Positions 48,447 to 58,921 of a stretch of 64,000 nucleotides of DNA are shown here, piece after piece; positions within the stretch are counted from its first letter, which is position 1; each line of letters begins with the position of its first letter. The notes beneath the pieces were generated by a model. That model ran no database searches, was not told the origin of the DNA, and saw only the letters and a list, made by a program, of their open reading frames with translations. The position numbers were made by a program, and so were the translations under genes. The DNA comes from Pseudothauera nasutitermitis (GTDB lineage: Bacteria; Pseudomonadota; Gammaproteobacteria; Burkholderiales; Rhodocyclaceae), in the NCBI RefSeq assembly GCF_004801295.1, contig NZ_SSOC01000003.1, positions 496,001 through 560,000 on the forward strand. Direction: 5' to 3'.

Positions 48447-49337
48447 TTACTGGCCCTTGCTGAGGCTGATCACGTAGGCAGCCAGGATGTGCACCTTGGC
48501 TTCGCCGAGGAAGTCGGCAAAGGCGGGCATCTGGTTCTGGCGACCGTTGGTGATGGTCTCGATGATGGTAGCTTCGGACGAACCGTACAGCCACGCGCTG
48601 TCGGTCAGATCGGGCGCGCCGAGCAGGGTGTTGCCGGTGCCGTCGGCCTGGTGGCAGACCACGCACTGCTGGTCGAACAGTTCCTTGCCGCGCTGGGCGC
48701 GCAGGGAATCATTCGCCAGACCGGAGAGGGAACGCACGTAGTTGGCGACGTCCTTGATCTCCTCGCCGCTCAGAATCGAGCCGAAAGGCGTCATGACGCC
48801 GATGCGCCCGTGCAGGATGGTGGTCTTGATGGTTTCCGGCTCACCGCCCCAGTTCCACGCGCTGTCGGTCAGGTTCGGGAAGCCTTTGGCCCCCGTACCG
48901 GCAGAACCGTGGCACTGCGCGCAGTAGGTCAGGAACATGCGTTGACCCATGGCGTTGGCTTCCGGATCGGCGGCGACCGCCAGCAGATCCTGCTCCTGGA
49001 AGCGGGCGAAGATCGGACCATACAGCTGGTCGGCGCGGGCCACTTCAGCCTCGTACTGGGCAATCTGCCCACGGTGCTGGTTGGTGGTGCCGAAGCCCGG
49101 GAAGATCGCCAGATACACCACGGAGAAGATCAGGGTGGCCCAGAACAGGTACAACCACCAACGCGGCAGCGGGTTGTTGTACTCCTGCAGCGTCTCATCC
49201 CACACGTGGCCCTGCACCTCGACCTTCTCGGGGCGCTTGGTCATGTTGGCGACCAGGACAACTACACAGAACAGCAGGCTCAGGGCGACGAGGCCCATCA
49301 CATACACGTTCCAGAAACCGCTAACAAAGTCAGCCAT
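48447..49337 (-). CDS. ccoP: cbb3 cytochrome c oxidase, diheme subunit
   Basis: CcoP passes electrons from the bc1 pathway to CcoO and CcoN. The 296-residue protein has two N-terminal membrane segments (about 8-30 and 57-77) and two c-type heme sites, CAQCH and CVVCH, in two periplasmic cytochrome domains. The ATG at 49337 follows GGAAGG and overlaps the ccoQ stop by 8 bp; the longer open frame is rejected. Confidence 0.96.
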   Translation of the reverse strand: MADFVSGFWNVYVMGLVALSLLFCVVVLVANMTKRPEKVEVQGHVWDETLQEYNNPLPRWWLYLFWATLIFSVVYLAIFPGFGTTNQHRGQIAQYEAEVARADQLYGPIFARFQEQDLLAVAADPEANAMGQRMFLTYCAQCHGSAGTGAKGFPNLTDSAWNWGGEPETIKTTILHGRIGVMTPFGSILSGEEIKDVANYVRSLSGLANDSLRAQRGKELFDQQCVVCHQADGTGNTLLGAPDLTDSAWLYGSSEATIIETITNGRQNQMPAFADFLGEAKVHILAAYVISLSKGQ

Positions 49338-49518
49338 TTGTATTTCCTTCCTTGCCTTGCCGGTCCTCTTGGACCGGCGGATCGTCATCGGTCAGAGGCA
49401 GCCGCGCCGCTTCGTCGAACCCCGCCTTGGCATGCTTGCTCCAGGCCCAGATGCAGATGCCCACGAAGCAGACAAAGCCGACGACGGTGACCAGAATGCG
49501 AAAATCGTTCAGTTCCAC
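49330..49518 (-). CDS. ccoQ: cbb3 oxidase small subunit CcoQ
   Basis: CcoQ stabilises the cbb3 complex. The 62-residue protein has a single membrane helix (about 8-27) followed by WSKHAKAGFDEAARLPL, the family signature, and an acidic tail. It lies 17 bp after ccoO and overlaps ccoP. Confidence 0.93.
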   Translation of the reverse strand: MELNDFRILVTVVGFVCFVGICIWAWSKHAKAGFDEAARLPLTDDDPPVQEDRQGKEGNTNG

Positions 49519-49535
49519 GGCGCTTCCTCAACCCC

Positions 49536-50171
49536 TTACCTTACGTTCTGCAGCGCGGTGCCCAGACCCTGCAGGTAGGCCACCACAGCGTCCAGCTCGG
49601 TGAGGCCTTCCACCGCGGCCGGGGCGGCGGCGATCTCTTCCTCGCTGTACTTGTGCAGGCCGACCAGATTGAGCGCGCGCATCTTGGCCTGGATGTCGGC
49701 GACCTTGGCCGGGCGGTCCAGCCAGTAGTAGGCCGGCATGTTGGATTCCGGCACCACGTCGCGCGGGTTCAGCAGGTGGATGCGCTGCCACTCGTCGGAG
49801 TAGCGGCCACCGACGCGGGCCAGATCCGGACCGGTACGCTTGGAGCCCCACTGGAACGGATGGTCGTAGATGAACTCACCCGCCACCGAGTAGTGGCCAT
49901 AGCGCTCGGTTTCGGCGCGGAACGGACGGATCATCTGCGAATGGCAGTTGTAGCAGCCTTCGCGGATGTAGATGTCGCGACCGACCAGGCGGACCGGATC
50001 GTAGGGCTTCACGTTGAGCGTGTTGCCCTTCTGGTCGATCGCCTGGGTGGTGGACTTCTGGAAGAACAGCGGAACGATTTCCACCAGACCGCCCACGCTG
50101 ACGGTGAGCAGCGTGAGGACGATCATCAGGAATACGCTGCGCTCGATTTTCTCGTGCTTCGATTGAGCCAT
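49536..50171 (-). CDS. ccoO: cbb3 cytochrome c oxidase, monoheme subunit
   Basis: CcoO carries one c-type heme. The 211-residue protein has an N-terminal membrane anchor (about 12-35, [19 protein letters not shown]) and the heme site CYNCH in [27 protein letters not shown] and MPAYYWL supply conserved contacts and the distal Met. GGAG precedes the ATG. ccoN ends 14 bp upstream. Confidence 0.96.
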   Translation of the reverse strand: MAQSKHEKIERSVFLMIVLTLLTVSVGGLVEIVPLFFQKSTTQAIDQKGNTLNVKPYDPVRLVGRDIYIREGCYNCHSQMIRPFRAETERYGHYSVAGEFIYDHPFQWGSKRTGPDLARVGGRYSDEWQRIHLLNPRDVVPESNMPAYYWLDRPAKVADIQAKMRALNLVGLHKYSEEEIAAAPAAVEGLTELDAVVAYLQGLGTALQNVR

Positions 50172-50185
50172 GTTGGTATCTCCGA

Positions 50186-51610
<1,425 letters not shown>

Positions 51611-51686
51611 GAGTCACCTCTTTGATTGAAAACCCCTTGTAGATCCCTCCGACTTCGCGGCACCTACCCGGAAATCGACCGGGGGA

Positions 51687-51727
51687 AGGATACGCCGCGA
51701 ACGGAACCTGAACTTGATGCAGATCAA
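51687..51727 (-). promoter_or_regulatory. FNR-dependent promoter of ccoNOQP
   Basis: TTGATGCAGATCAA (51714-51727) is a perfect FNR box. Read on the minus strand, TATCCT (51687-51692) lies 21 bp after it, the spacing of class II FNR promoters with the box centred near -41.5. The start point would be near 51680, 70 bp before ccoN. Confidence 0.85.
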
Positions 51728-51794
51728 CATTGTATTGCACCACGATGGGTCATGAAAGCGCGCTCACTTGCGCGAGCCGGCGGGGCCGTGGACG

Positions 51795-51823
51795 AAAAAA
51801 AAGGGTGCGTGTCAAACGCACCC
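51795..51823 (-). terminator. Strong terminator downstream of ccoS
   Basis: An 8-bp perfect stem (51803-51810 with 51816-51823) is followed by eight T on the minus strand. It ends the ccoI-ccoS transcript 158 bp after the ccoS stop, and also the candidate small RNA. Confidence 0.9.
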
Positions 51824-51896
51824 CCAACCCCAACAGAGAGACAAAAATCCGGTAAAACAGACCCGCCGCCCGAGGGCCGCGTGCCGTGAATAACCA
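51795..51896 (-). ncRNA. Candidate FNR-controlled small RNA in the ccoS 3' region
   Basis: The 370-bp gap between ccoS and ccoN holds no protein gene. An FNR box (51931-51944) points, at class II spacing, to a start near 51896 on the minus strand. The strong terminator at 51795-51823 would end a transcript of about 100 nt with a U8 tail. The -10 at that spacing (CACACT, 51904-51909) is weak. No family was recognised. Confidence 0.3.
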
Positions 51897-51930
51897 TGCG
51901 CCCAGTGTGCCTTAATCCTCGCCCCCCGCG

Positions 51931-51944
51931 TTGACCTAGATCAA
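51931..51944. promoter_or_regulatory. Second FNR box in the cco locus
   Basis: TTGACCTAGATCAA matches the FNR consensus at nine of ten fixed positions. It lies downstream of the ccoS stop and 321 bp upstream of ccoN, on the ccoS side of a strong terminator. It is too far to be the class II site for ccoN. Confidence 0.75.
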
Positions 51945-51980
51945 ATGCGCGGAGGTTCCCACCTTTGCGGCGGATTTCGT

Positions 51981-52184
51981 CTATTTGTCTTTCGGCGGAT
52001 CCTCCGGATTTCCGTCGTCCTGCGGAGGCGGATCGCGATCGTCCATCAGCAGCCGGTACGCAGGCCCCTCCATATCGTCGAACTGCCCGGAACGCACCGA
52101 CCACCAGAAAATCAGGCCGATGACGAACACCAGCAGCACCGACAGCGGGATCAGGATATAGAGACTGCCGATCAAGCCTTCCAT
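51981..52184 (-). CDS. ccoS: cbb3 oxidase maturation protein CcoS
   Basis: CcoS is needed to insert heme b and copper into CcoN. The 67-residue protein has one membrane helix (about 7-28) followed by WWSVRSGQFDDMEGPAYRLL, the family signature, and a Pro/Asp-rich tail. It follows ccoI by 9 bp. Confidence 0.93.
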   Translation of the reverse strand: MEGLIGSLYILIPLSVLLVFVIGLIFWWSVRSGQFDDMEGPAYRLLMDDRDPPPQDDGNPEDPPKDK

Positions 52185-52193
52185 CTGTATTCC

Positions 52194-54692
52194 TCAGCGC
52201 GGCGGATTGCCAGGCACGCGTTGCAGGCGCAGCGCATTGACCACCACCAGCAGCGAACTCGCGGCCATGCCGATGCCGGCCATCCACGGCGTGATCAGCC
52301 CCATCATCGCCAGCGGCACCGAAGTGAAGTTGTAGGTGAACGACCACCACAGGTTCTGGCGGATCACCGCCAGGGTGCGCCGCGACAGCCCGATGGCGCG
52401 CGACAGGCCGCTCAGGCTTTCGGAGAGCAGCACCACGTCGGCCTGGTTGCGCGCCAGATCGGTGCCGCCGCCCATCGCCACGGACACATGGGCCTGGGCC
52501 AGCACCGGCGCATCGTTCACCCCGTCGCCGACCATCGCCACCAACGCCCCGGGTTCGCGCTGGCGCGCTTCCACCCAGGCCTGCTTGTCCTGCGGCGTCA
52601 TGCCGGCATGCGCCTCAACGGCGCCCACCCGCTTCGCCACCGCGCCCACTGCTGCGGGCGCGTCGCCCGACAGGATCGCGGTCGGGATGCCCTCCTGGGC
52701 GAAACGCTGGAACACCATCGGCGCGTCCTCGCGCAGCACGTCGGCCAGCCGGAACAGCGCGATCCAGCCCTGCACGGAGCCCAGCGCCACCACGGTGCCG
52801 CCGCCGGCCTCCAACCTGCCCACCAAGTCGGGCACCGGCACGCCGCTCAATTCGGCGACGAAGGACGGCCGGCCGATGCGCAGCACCTGCCCTTCCACGC
52901 GCCCTTCCACCCCCTGCCCCGTGACCGCGCGCGCCTCCGCCACCGCTGGCAGTTCGAGGCCTTCGGCGGCCAGCCGCACCCCGGCGGCCACCGCGTGCTC
53001 GGAAGCCTGTTCGAGCGCGGCGGCCAGTGCGCGCGCGCGCGGCTCGCCGCCCGCATCCAGCACCTCGACCGCGTCGACCTGCATATGCCCGTACGTCAGC
53101 GTGCCGGTCTTGTCGAACACATAGCGGTTGGCGCCGGCGAGCGCCTCGATGGCGTGCCCGCGGGTGATCAGCACGCCGGTGCGCGCCAGCGCGTCGGTGG
53201 CCACGGTGAGCGCGGTCGGCGTGGCCAGCGACAGGGCGCACGGGCAGGCCACCACCAGCACGGAGACGAACACCCACAATGCGCGCTCCGGATCGATGAA
53301 CTGCCAGCCCACGTAGGTGACCGCCGCCAGCACCAGCAGCGCAACGATGAACACGCGCGCGACGCGGTCGGACTGCGTGGCGATGCGCGGCTTTTCCGCC
53401 GCCGCGCGGTCCATCAGTTGGCGGATGGCCGCCAGACGGGTGGAGTCGCCCACCTTGCGCACCTCGATCAGCAGCGGGCTGGCCACGTTGATGCTGCCGC
53501 CAGTGACTTCCACGCCCGGGCGCTTCGCCACCGGACGGCTCTCGCCGGTGAGCAATGCCTCATTGGCCTGGCTCTCGCCCTCGGCCACCACCCCGTCGGC
53601 GGGAATGACCTCGCCCGGACGCACGCGCACGCGGTCGCCGGGCACCAGTTGCGACACCGGCACCTTGTCGACCTCGCCGCCGGCGCCGATGCGTTCGGCA
53701 AACACCGGCAGCACCTTGCCCATTTCCTCCACGCCGCGCACCGCCTTCTGGCGCGCCAGCATTTCCAGGTAGCGCCCGCACAGCAGGAAGAACACGAACA
53801 TGGTGACCGAGTCGAAATACACTTCCGGCCCGTTGGACAGCGTTGCCCACACACTGGCCAGGAAGGCACTGCCCACGCCGATGGCCACCGGTACGTCCAT
53901 GCCCAGGCGGCGCAGGCGGAAGTCGCGCAGCGCGCGCTGGAAGAAGGGCGCGGCGGAATAGAGCACCACCGGCAGGGTAAGGATCAGGCTGGCCCAGCGC
54001 ATCAGCAGCTCGATGTCGCCGGTCATCTCGCCCTCGCCCGCCATGTATACCGGCACGGCGTACATCATCACCTGCATCATGCCGAAGCCGGCGACGAACA
54101 CCCGCCACAGCATGGAGCGGCGCTCGCGGTGGGCGACCTGCTCGGAGCGCTCGGCGTCGTACGGATAGGCACGGTAGCCGATGGCCTGCACCGCCGCGAG
54201 GATGTCGGAGAGCTTGATCTCGCGCTCGTCCCAGCGCACCCGCGCGCGCCGCGTGGCGTAGTTGATGTCGATGGCGCGCACGCCGGGCTGGCGCGCCACG
54301 TGCTGCTCGTTGAGCCACACGCAGGCCGCGCAGGTGATGCCTTCGAGGATCAGCGAGGCCTCGCGCTCGTGCTCGCCCACCGGGCGCACGAAGCTTTTCT
54401 GGAAATCGGGGTGGTCGAACAGGCCGAGTTCCTGCAATTCCTCGGGCATCGCCTCGCGGCGCGACTCGGGCATCGCGTCGCGATGGCGGTAGTACTCGGT
54501 GAGCTGGTTATCGACGATGGACTGCGCCACCGCCTCGCAGCCCGTGCAGCACATGCGGCGCGGTTGGCCGTCGATGCGCACGTAGTGCCGGGTTTCCTGG
54601 GGAATCGGCAGACCGCAGTGGTAACAGTCGGGATCTTCCCCGGCGGCAGCGGCGGGGTCGGCAGGCGGAACGGTTTCGCTGGCTGTGTTCAT
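52194..54692 (-). CDS. ccoI: Copper P-type ATPase for cbb3 oxidase assembly (FixI/CcoI)
   Basis: CcoI exports Cu(I) slowly to the periplasmic assembly route of cbb3 oxidase. The 832-residue protein has an N-terminal Cys-rich region (CYHCGLPIP and MCCTGCEAVA) and an HMA domain with GITCAAC. It has eight membrane segments, CPC in VVACPCALSLATPT, TGES, and VFDKTGTLTYG. Both the DUF2318-like CxxC start and the ccoS neighbour separate it from CopA. An ATG at 54692 is preferred to TTG at 54728; the ribosome site is weak. TTGGTC/TAAAAG at 17-bp spacing (54759-54787) is a likely promoter. Confidence 0.94.
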   Translation of the reverse strand: MNTASETVPPADPAAAAGEDPDCYHCGLPIPQETRHYVRIDGQPRRMCCTGCEAVAQSIVDNQLTEYYRHRDAMPESRREAMPEELQELGLFDHPDFQKSFVRPVGEHEREASLILEGITCAACVWLNEQHVARQPGVRAIDINYATRRARVRWDEREIKLSDILAAVQAIGYRAYPYDAERSEQVAHRERRSMLWRVFVAGFGMMQVMMYAVPVYMAGEGEMTGDIELLMRWASLILTLPVVLYSAAPFFQRALRDFRLRRLGMDVPVAIGVGSAFLASVWATLSNGPEVYFDSVTMFVFFLLCGRYLEMLARQKAVRGVEEMGKVLPVFAERIGAGGEVDKVPVSQLVPGDRVRVRPGEVIPADGVVAEGESQANEALLTGESRPVAKRPGVEVTGGSINVASPLLIEVRKVGDSTRLAAIRQLMDRAAAEKPRIATQSDRVARVFIVALLVLAAVTYVGWQFIDPERALWVFVSVLVVACPCALSLATPTALTVATDALARTGVLITRGHAIEALAGANRYVFDKTGTLTYGHMQVDAVEVLDAGGEPRARALAAALEQASEHAVAAGVRLAAEGLELPAVAEARAVTGQGVEGRVEGQVLRIGRPSFVAELSGVPVPDLVGRLEAGGGTVVALGSVQGWIALFRLADVLREDAPMVFQRFAQEGIPTAILSGDAPAAVGAVAKRVGAVEAHAGMTPQDKQAWVEARQREPGALVAMVGDGVNDAPVLAQAHVSVAMGGGTDLARNQADVVLLSESLSGLSRAIGLSRRTLAVIRQNLWWSFTYNFTSVPLAMMGLITPWMAGIGMAASSLLVVVNALRLQRVPGNPPR

Positions 54693-54891
54693 TGAGGGGG
54701 AAGATGCGCCCGGACCGGCACGAGGCAAAAAACCGGGTCGGGAAAATGGAGAAGCGCACTTTTAGCACATTTCCAAACCCTGACCAATGTGCGGCCGCAA
54801 AGGTTCGCGCAATCCGGCGCGGTGCGCGCATGCCCCTCCCCGCCATACCACCCTCGACGCACCGGCACGCCGGGTGCAATGCGCCCGTCTG

Positions 54892-55659
54892 TTATTTGGC
54901 GGCCATACGGATCGCGCCATCCAGGCGGATGGTTTCGCCGTTCAGATAGGCATTCTCGACGATGTGGCGCACCAGCGCGGCGAACTCCGCCGGCCGCCCC
55001 AGGCGCGAGGGGAAGGGCACCATCCTGCCGAGCGAGTCCTGCACCTCGGCGGGCATGCCGGCGAGCATGGGCGTTTCCATGATGCCCGGCGCGATGGTCA
55101 TCACGCGGATGCCGTAGCGCGCCAGTTCGCGCGCCACCGGCAGGGTCAGGCCGACGATGCCGGCCTTGGAGGCGGCATAGGCGGCCTGGCCGATCTGCCC
55201 GTCGAAGGCCGCCACCGAGGCGGTGCTGATGATCACCCCGCGCTCGCCGCCCTCGTCCGGTTCCGCCTTGCTCATCGCCTCGGCGGCCAGACGCAGCATG
55301 TTGAAGCTGCCCACCAGGTTGATCTGGATGGTGCGCACGAAGGATTCCAGGCGGTGCGCGCCCTCGCGCCCCACCACCTTCTCGGCCGGCGCCACCCCGG
55401 CGCAGTTGACCAAACCATGCAGGCCGCCGAAGGCGTCCTGGGCACGTTCGACGGCTGCCCTGGCGCTGGCCTCGTCGCTCACGTCGGTGCGCACGAACAG
55501 CGCGGCCGCGCCCAGTTCGCCGGCCAGCCGCTCGCCCGCTTCCACGTTGACGTCGGCCAGCACCACCTTGCCGCCCGCCTCCACCAGCATGCGCGCGCTG
55601 GCCGCGCCCAGCCCGGAGCCACCGCCGGTGACCACGAAAATTCTGTCTTGAATCTGCAT
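54892..55659 (-). CDS. SDR-family 3-hydroxyacyl-CoA dehydrogenase
   Basis: The 255-residue protein is a short-chain dehydrogenase with cofactor motif [17 protein letters not shown] and Asp after strand 2 (LADVN), which favours NAD(H). Its NAG motif variant is NCAGVAP, and the catalytic Tyr-Lys is in YAASKAG. It resembles the HSD17B10-type enzymes that oxidise 2-methyl-3-hydroxybutyryl-CoA in isoleucine or fatty-acid breakdown. A palindromic operator overlaps its promoter. It stands alone between ccoI and the GTPase gene. Confidence 0.88.
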   Translation of the reverse strand: MQIQDRIFVVTGGGSGLGAASARMLVEAGGKVVLADVNVEAGERLAGELGAAALFVRTDVSDEASARAAVERAQDAFGGLHGLVNCAGVAPAEKVVGREGAHRLESFVRTIQINLVGSFNMLRLAAEAMSKAEPDEGGERGVIISTASVAAFDGQIGQAAYAASKAGIVGLTLPVARELARYGIRVMTIAPGIMETPMLAGMPAEVQDSLGRMVPFPSRLGRPAEFAALVRHIVENAYLNGETIRLDGAIRMAAK

Positions 55660-55704
55660 TGCCCGCTCCTCTCTTGCCGGCAGCCGGAATCGGCCGCTGC
55701 ACGG

Positions 55705-55733
55705 ACATTATGTGACGTTGACGTAAACGTCAA
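55705..55733 (-). promoter_or_regulatory. Promoter and 16-bp palindromic operator of the SDR gene
   Basis: TTGACGTAAACGTCAA (55718-55733) is palindromic apart from its two central bases. On the minus strand its left end doubles as a -35 (TTGACG), and TAATGT lies 17 bp downstream. The ACGT-N2-ACGT core resembles sites of LiuR-type regulators of branched-chain acyl-CoA genes, which suits the SDR gene. Confidence 0.55.
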
Positions 55734-55772
55734 ATAGCGTTCCCGAAAATCCTCCGACCCGAGTACGCACGA

Positions 55773-57209
55773 TCAACCGCCGGACGATGGCTCCAGCGAC
55801 CCGTCGATGCCCGCGAGGGCCTCCTCCAGCCTGCCCGCCACGCGCTCGACGAGCACCCGGCGCTCCCCATTCGCTTCGACGCGCCCGTCGAGCGCGGACC
55901 ATTCCGGATGCGCGCGGGCATCCTCAAGTTCCATGCGAATCCCCTCACCGGCTTCCCCATCCAGGGCATCGCCGAAACGGCGGATCGGCGTCATCGCCGC
56001 ATGGCCGCGCCGCTCCAGCGCGGCGACCAGGCACAGCCCGCGCACTGCGAGCAGCGCGACCACCGCGTCGGCCACCGTCAGGGTCCGACGGCCGCCGAGG
56101 CGGTCGGCGATCCGCCCGCCGAACTGGCGCAGGGCCTGCACGCCGCCGCCGGCCAGCGCCCCCACTGCGGTGGCCGTGCCCAGCGTCAGCCCACCGACCA
56201 GCAGGTCGACGCCGAAGCCCGCCGCCGCACCGGCCGCCACGCCGCCACCCACGCGCACGCCCGCCAGGCGCAGCGTCTCGGGGTGGAACAGATCCTCTTC
56301 CCAGCGCCCTTCGGCGAGCGGCAGGCCGGCTTCCTCCAGCGCCGTTCCGGAAAAACGGTAGAGTGCCAGCAGCGCATCCACGCAGCCTTGCTCGCGCGCC
56401 CGCACGGCCTGGTTGAGCGCGCCCACCGCCGTGTCCACCGCCACCGCGGAAGCGCGCTCCACGCTCACCCGGGCGGCCGCCACGTCCACCAGCAGTTCAG
56501 CCACCCGCAGCAGGGCGGCGGCCCTGCGCGCGCCGGCCTCGCGCGCGCGGCTGGCCGCCAGGCGGTCGAAATGGGCGCGACGCGCGTCGAGCAGCGTCGC
56601 CAGTTTGGCGTACAGCAAGGCTTCCCCGTCGCGCTCGGGGGCCACGGTGTCGAAGCGCACCACGGCATGCAGGCCCAGGCGGGCCAGCGCGGCGCGCCAG
56701 GCCGCCTCGTCGGCCACCGGCGAACCGACGAAGTTGAGCACCGGCAGCAGCGGACGCGCACACATGGCGAGAATCGCCAGTTCGTCGCGGTGCTTGGCCA
56801 GCACCGGGTCGCGCGCATCGACGACGTACAGCGCGGCATCGCTGGCCAGCATCTGGCGCAGCACTTTGGCTTCCTGCTCGAAACGCCGGTGCGCCTGCTC
56901 CAGGCCGAGAAAGCGTTCGATGCGCGCCGGGCCGTCCAGGCGCGCACCACGCGCATCGGTTTCCAGCGTTTCAAGTTCATCGAACAATGCGCTGGCGTCC
57001 TCCATGCCCGGCGTGTCGTACAGTTCCACCATCGGCACCCCGTCGGCGAGCAGGCGGGCGCCTTCCACATGACGGGTGGTGCTCGGCCGGCTGGACACCT
57101 CGCCGAAACCGCCGTCGCGGGTCAGCGTACGCATCAGGGAAGTCTTGCCGGTATTGGTATGCCCGACCAGGGCGATGCGCACCGGCGCCTGGCTTGCCGA
57201 ATCAGACAT
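55773..57209 (-). CDS. GTPase with DUF3482 domain
   Basis: The 478-residue protein starts with an Era-like G domain (about 8-200). Its P-loop is VGHTNTGKTSL, the switch II DxxG equivalent lies in ELYDTPGMED, and NFVGSP stands in the place of a canonical NKxD. The DUF3482 region follows, ending in a Gly/Ala-rich hydrophobic hairpin (about 335-375) that probably meets the membrane. The ATG at 57209 follows GGAG. It overlaps the DUF2868 gene by 8 bp; this pair is commonly found together and has no settled function. Confidence 0.85.
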   Translation of the reverse strand: MSDSASQAPVRIALVGHTNTGKTSLMRTLTRDGGFGEVSSRPSTTRHVEGARLLADGVPMVELYDTPGMEDASALFDELETLETDARGARLDGPARIERFLGLEQAHRRFEQEAKVLRQMLASDAALYVVDARDPVLAKHRDELAILAMCARPLLPVLNFVGSPVADEAAWRAALARLGLHAVVRFDTVAPERDGEALLYAKLATLLDARRAHFDRLAASRAREAGARRAAALLRVAELLVDVAAARVSVERASAVAVDTAVGALNQAVRAREQGCVDALLALYRFSGTALEEAGLPLAEGRWEEDLFHPETLRLAGVRVGGGVAAGAAAGFGVDLLVGGLTLGTATAVGALAGGGVQALRQFGGRIADRLGGRRTLTVADAVVALLAVRGLCLVAALERRGHAAMTPIRRFGDALDGEAGEGIRMELEDARAHPEWSALDGRVEANGERRVLVERVAGRLEEALAGIDGSLEPSSGG

Positions 57210-58596
57210 CGCCGTGCTCCAGCCAGCCGAGCGCCGCGTCCGCCCCGGCGAAAATCTGCCCGGCTTCGAAGCCGGCCTCGCACAGGCCCGTCCGCCAATG
57301 TGCCGCGCGCTCCGCGTGTTCCCCGGCGGCATCGAGCAGCACACGCACCTCGCCCGCCAGGCGGGACAGTTCGGCCACCAGCCCGAGGCTTCCCCGGTCC
57401 GGCGACAGCGCCGCGCTGCACACCACCAGCAGACGCACCGGCGCCAGCGCCTCCAGCTCGGCCAATGCCTGCCTGCGCGCCTCGCGGCCGTCGATCACGC
57501 CCCAAGCCCGCGCGGGCGAGGCCGCCGGCAGCCGCGGCAGACGCTGCTCGGCAAGTTCCACGCCGAGCAGCAGCGGCGCGCCCCGTCCGTGCGCGTGCGC
57601 TGCCGCCCGCCTGGGGAAATCGAGCTCGGCCGGCGCCGCATCGCGCACACCCAGGCGTTCGCTCGGCGGCGCGATGCGCGCCACGATGCCGGCGAACTCC
57701 GCACGCAGGGGATCGAGCCGCAGCCTTTGCCGACCCAGGCGCAGACGCAATACACAGAACAGCCACAGCAGCACGCGCGGCAGTACGCCATACACCAGCA
57801 CGCAACCCAGCATCCAGCCGGCCCAGGCCTGCCGCCCGGCTTCATCGGCGACCATGCCCAGACCGCTGCGCCCGATCACCGACGCATCCGGCACAGCGAA
57901 GCCGAGCAGCGCCGGCAGCGCGCCCAGCACGTCCACCAGGCGCTCCATGACCGCACCGGGCAGCACCGTGGTCTCCCAGACGAAGCCATAGCGCCGCACC
58001 GAAAAACTCATCAGCAGGCCGGCCAGCACGCCGAGCAGCAAGGCAGCCCAGGCCAGATGCACGAGCGCGCCGAGCGCCCAGCGCGTCAGGCCGTGGCGGG
58101 CATGCAGGGCAAGCTGCGCGCCCGCCAGTTCGGCCGCATCATGACCGGCCACGCACGCCATCAGCCACTGCCAGCCGCGTCCGCGCAGGCCGCCGGAAGG
58201 CGGCGCGGGCAGCCAGAACCCCGCCACCCACAGCAGCAGGCTGAACCCATGCACCCCCAGCAGCCCGCCCAGTGCCCACACCACGTTGACCGCCCGCGAG
58301 CCGTCGCCCAGCACCGCCAGCGCGCCGCCGAACCCGGTGATCGCGCACAACAGCACCACGCCCGGCAGCAACACGCGCCGCAGCGCCTGCATGCGCGCCA
58401 GGGCGTCCGCCAACCCGGTGTCCTGCGCGCGCCGCAGCATCCAGGCCCGCAAGCGCTGCCGCGCATCGCCCGGCACGGCCTGCGCGTGGGCGATGGCGGC
58501 TTCGGCATCCCGCCCACCCTGCGCGCGCGCCAGCCCGCTCAAGGCCAGTGTTTCGGCCAGCCAGACTTCTTCGAAAGGGGTCGGATTCGCGGGCAA
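57202..58596 (-). CDS. DUF2868 membrane protein
   Basis: The 464-residue protein has about four to five membrane segments between residues 70 and 290, then a soluble C-terminal domain of about 180 residues. The start must be TTG at 58596: upstream codons to the first in-frame stop contain no ATG or GTG, and the next internal ATG would lose about 50 residues. It overlaps the DUF3482 GTPase, so the two are translationally coupled and likely form a membrane complex. The trigger and effect are unknown. Confidence 0.82.
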   Translation of the reverse strand: MPANPTPFEEVWLAETLALSGLARAQGGRDAEAAIAHAQAVPGDARQRLRAWMLRRAQDTGLADALARMQALRRVLLPGVVLLCAITGFGGALAVLGDGSRAVNVVWALGGLLGVHGFSLLLWVAGFWLPAPPSGGLRGRGWQWLMACVAGHDAAELAGAQLALHARHGLTRWALGALVHLAWAALLLGVLAGLLMSFSVRRYGFVWETTVLPGAVMERLVDVLGALPALLGFAVPDASVIGRSGLGMVADEAGRQAWAGWMLGCVLVYGVLPRVLLWLFCVLRLRLGRQRLRLDPLRAEFAGIVARIAPPSERLGVRDAAPAELDFPRRAAAHAHGRGAPLLLGVELAEQRLPRLPAASPARAWGVIDGREARRQALAELEALAPVRLLVVCSAALSPDRGSLGLVAELSRLAGEVRVLLDAAGEHAERAAHWRTGLCEAGFEAGQIFAGADAALGWLEHGDV

Positions 58597-58733
58597 AACA
58601 GCGGGCTCACGGCGCGGGATGGGAAAGCGCGCAGATTACCACCGATGCAGGGGGGCTATCCCACAGGCGCCGGGGCTTACCGGGCCGTCGGATGAATACG
58701 GGGGAGGCATTCGTACGATCCGTAGGCAGGGGA

Positions 58734-58921
58734 GGAGTTCATGAGCATGGCCGTCGGCTCATACGCTCCCGCCCTTCGGGTTCCCGCGCCGGAGGCCGCA
58801 CTGCCGGCCGGGCCGGAACTCGGGCGCTGCGCGCCCTCAGACAGGCGGCCCGGACTGCCCCGGCAGAGCGGCTCCCGGCGCGGCGGTCGCGAAATCGCCG
58901 ACGGCCATGCTCATGAACTCC
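58734..58921. repeat. 188-bp centre-symmetric inverted repeat in a 430-bp gap
   Basis: The 431-bp stretch 58597-59027 has no convincing gene. Bases 58734-58758 and 58897-58921 are perfect 25-bp inverted copies. Inside them 58786-58807 and 58860-58881 pair imperfectly, and the exact centre holds a 6-bp hairpin GGGCGC-TGC-GCGCCC (58822-58836). The whole can fold as one long cruciform or RNA hairpin. No transposase is present. A REP-like string lies to its right (about 58960-58990, minus strand GTGGGAGCGGGCTTGCC). Confidence 0.85.
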
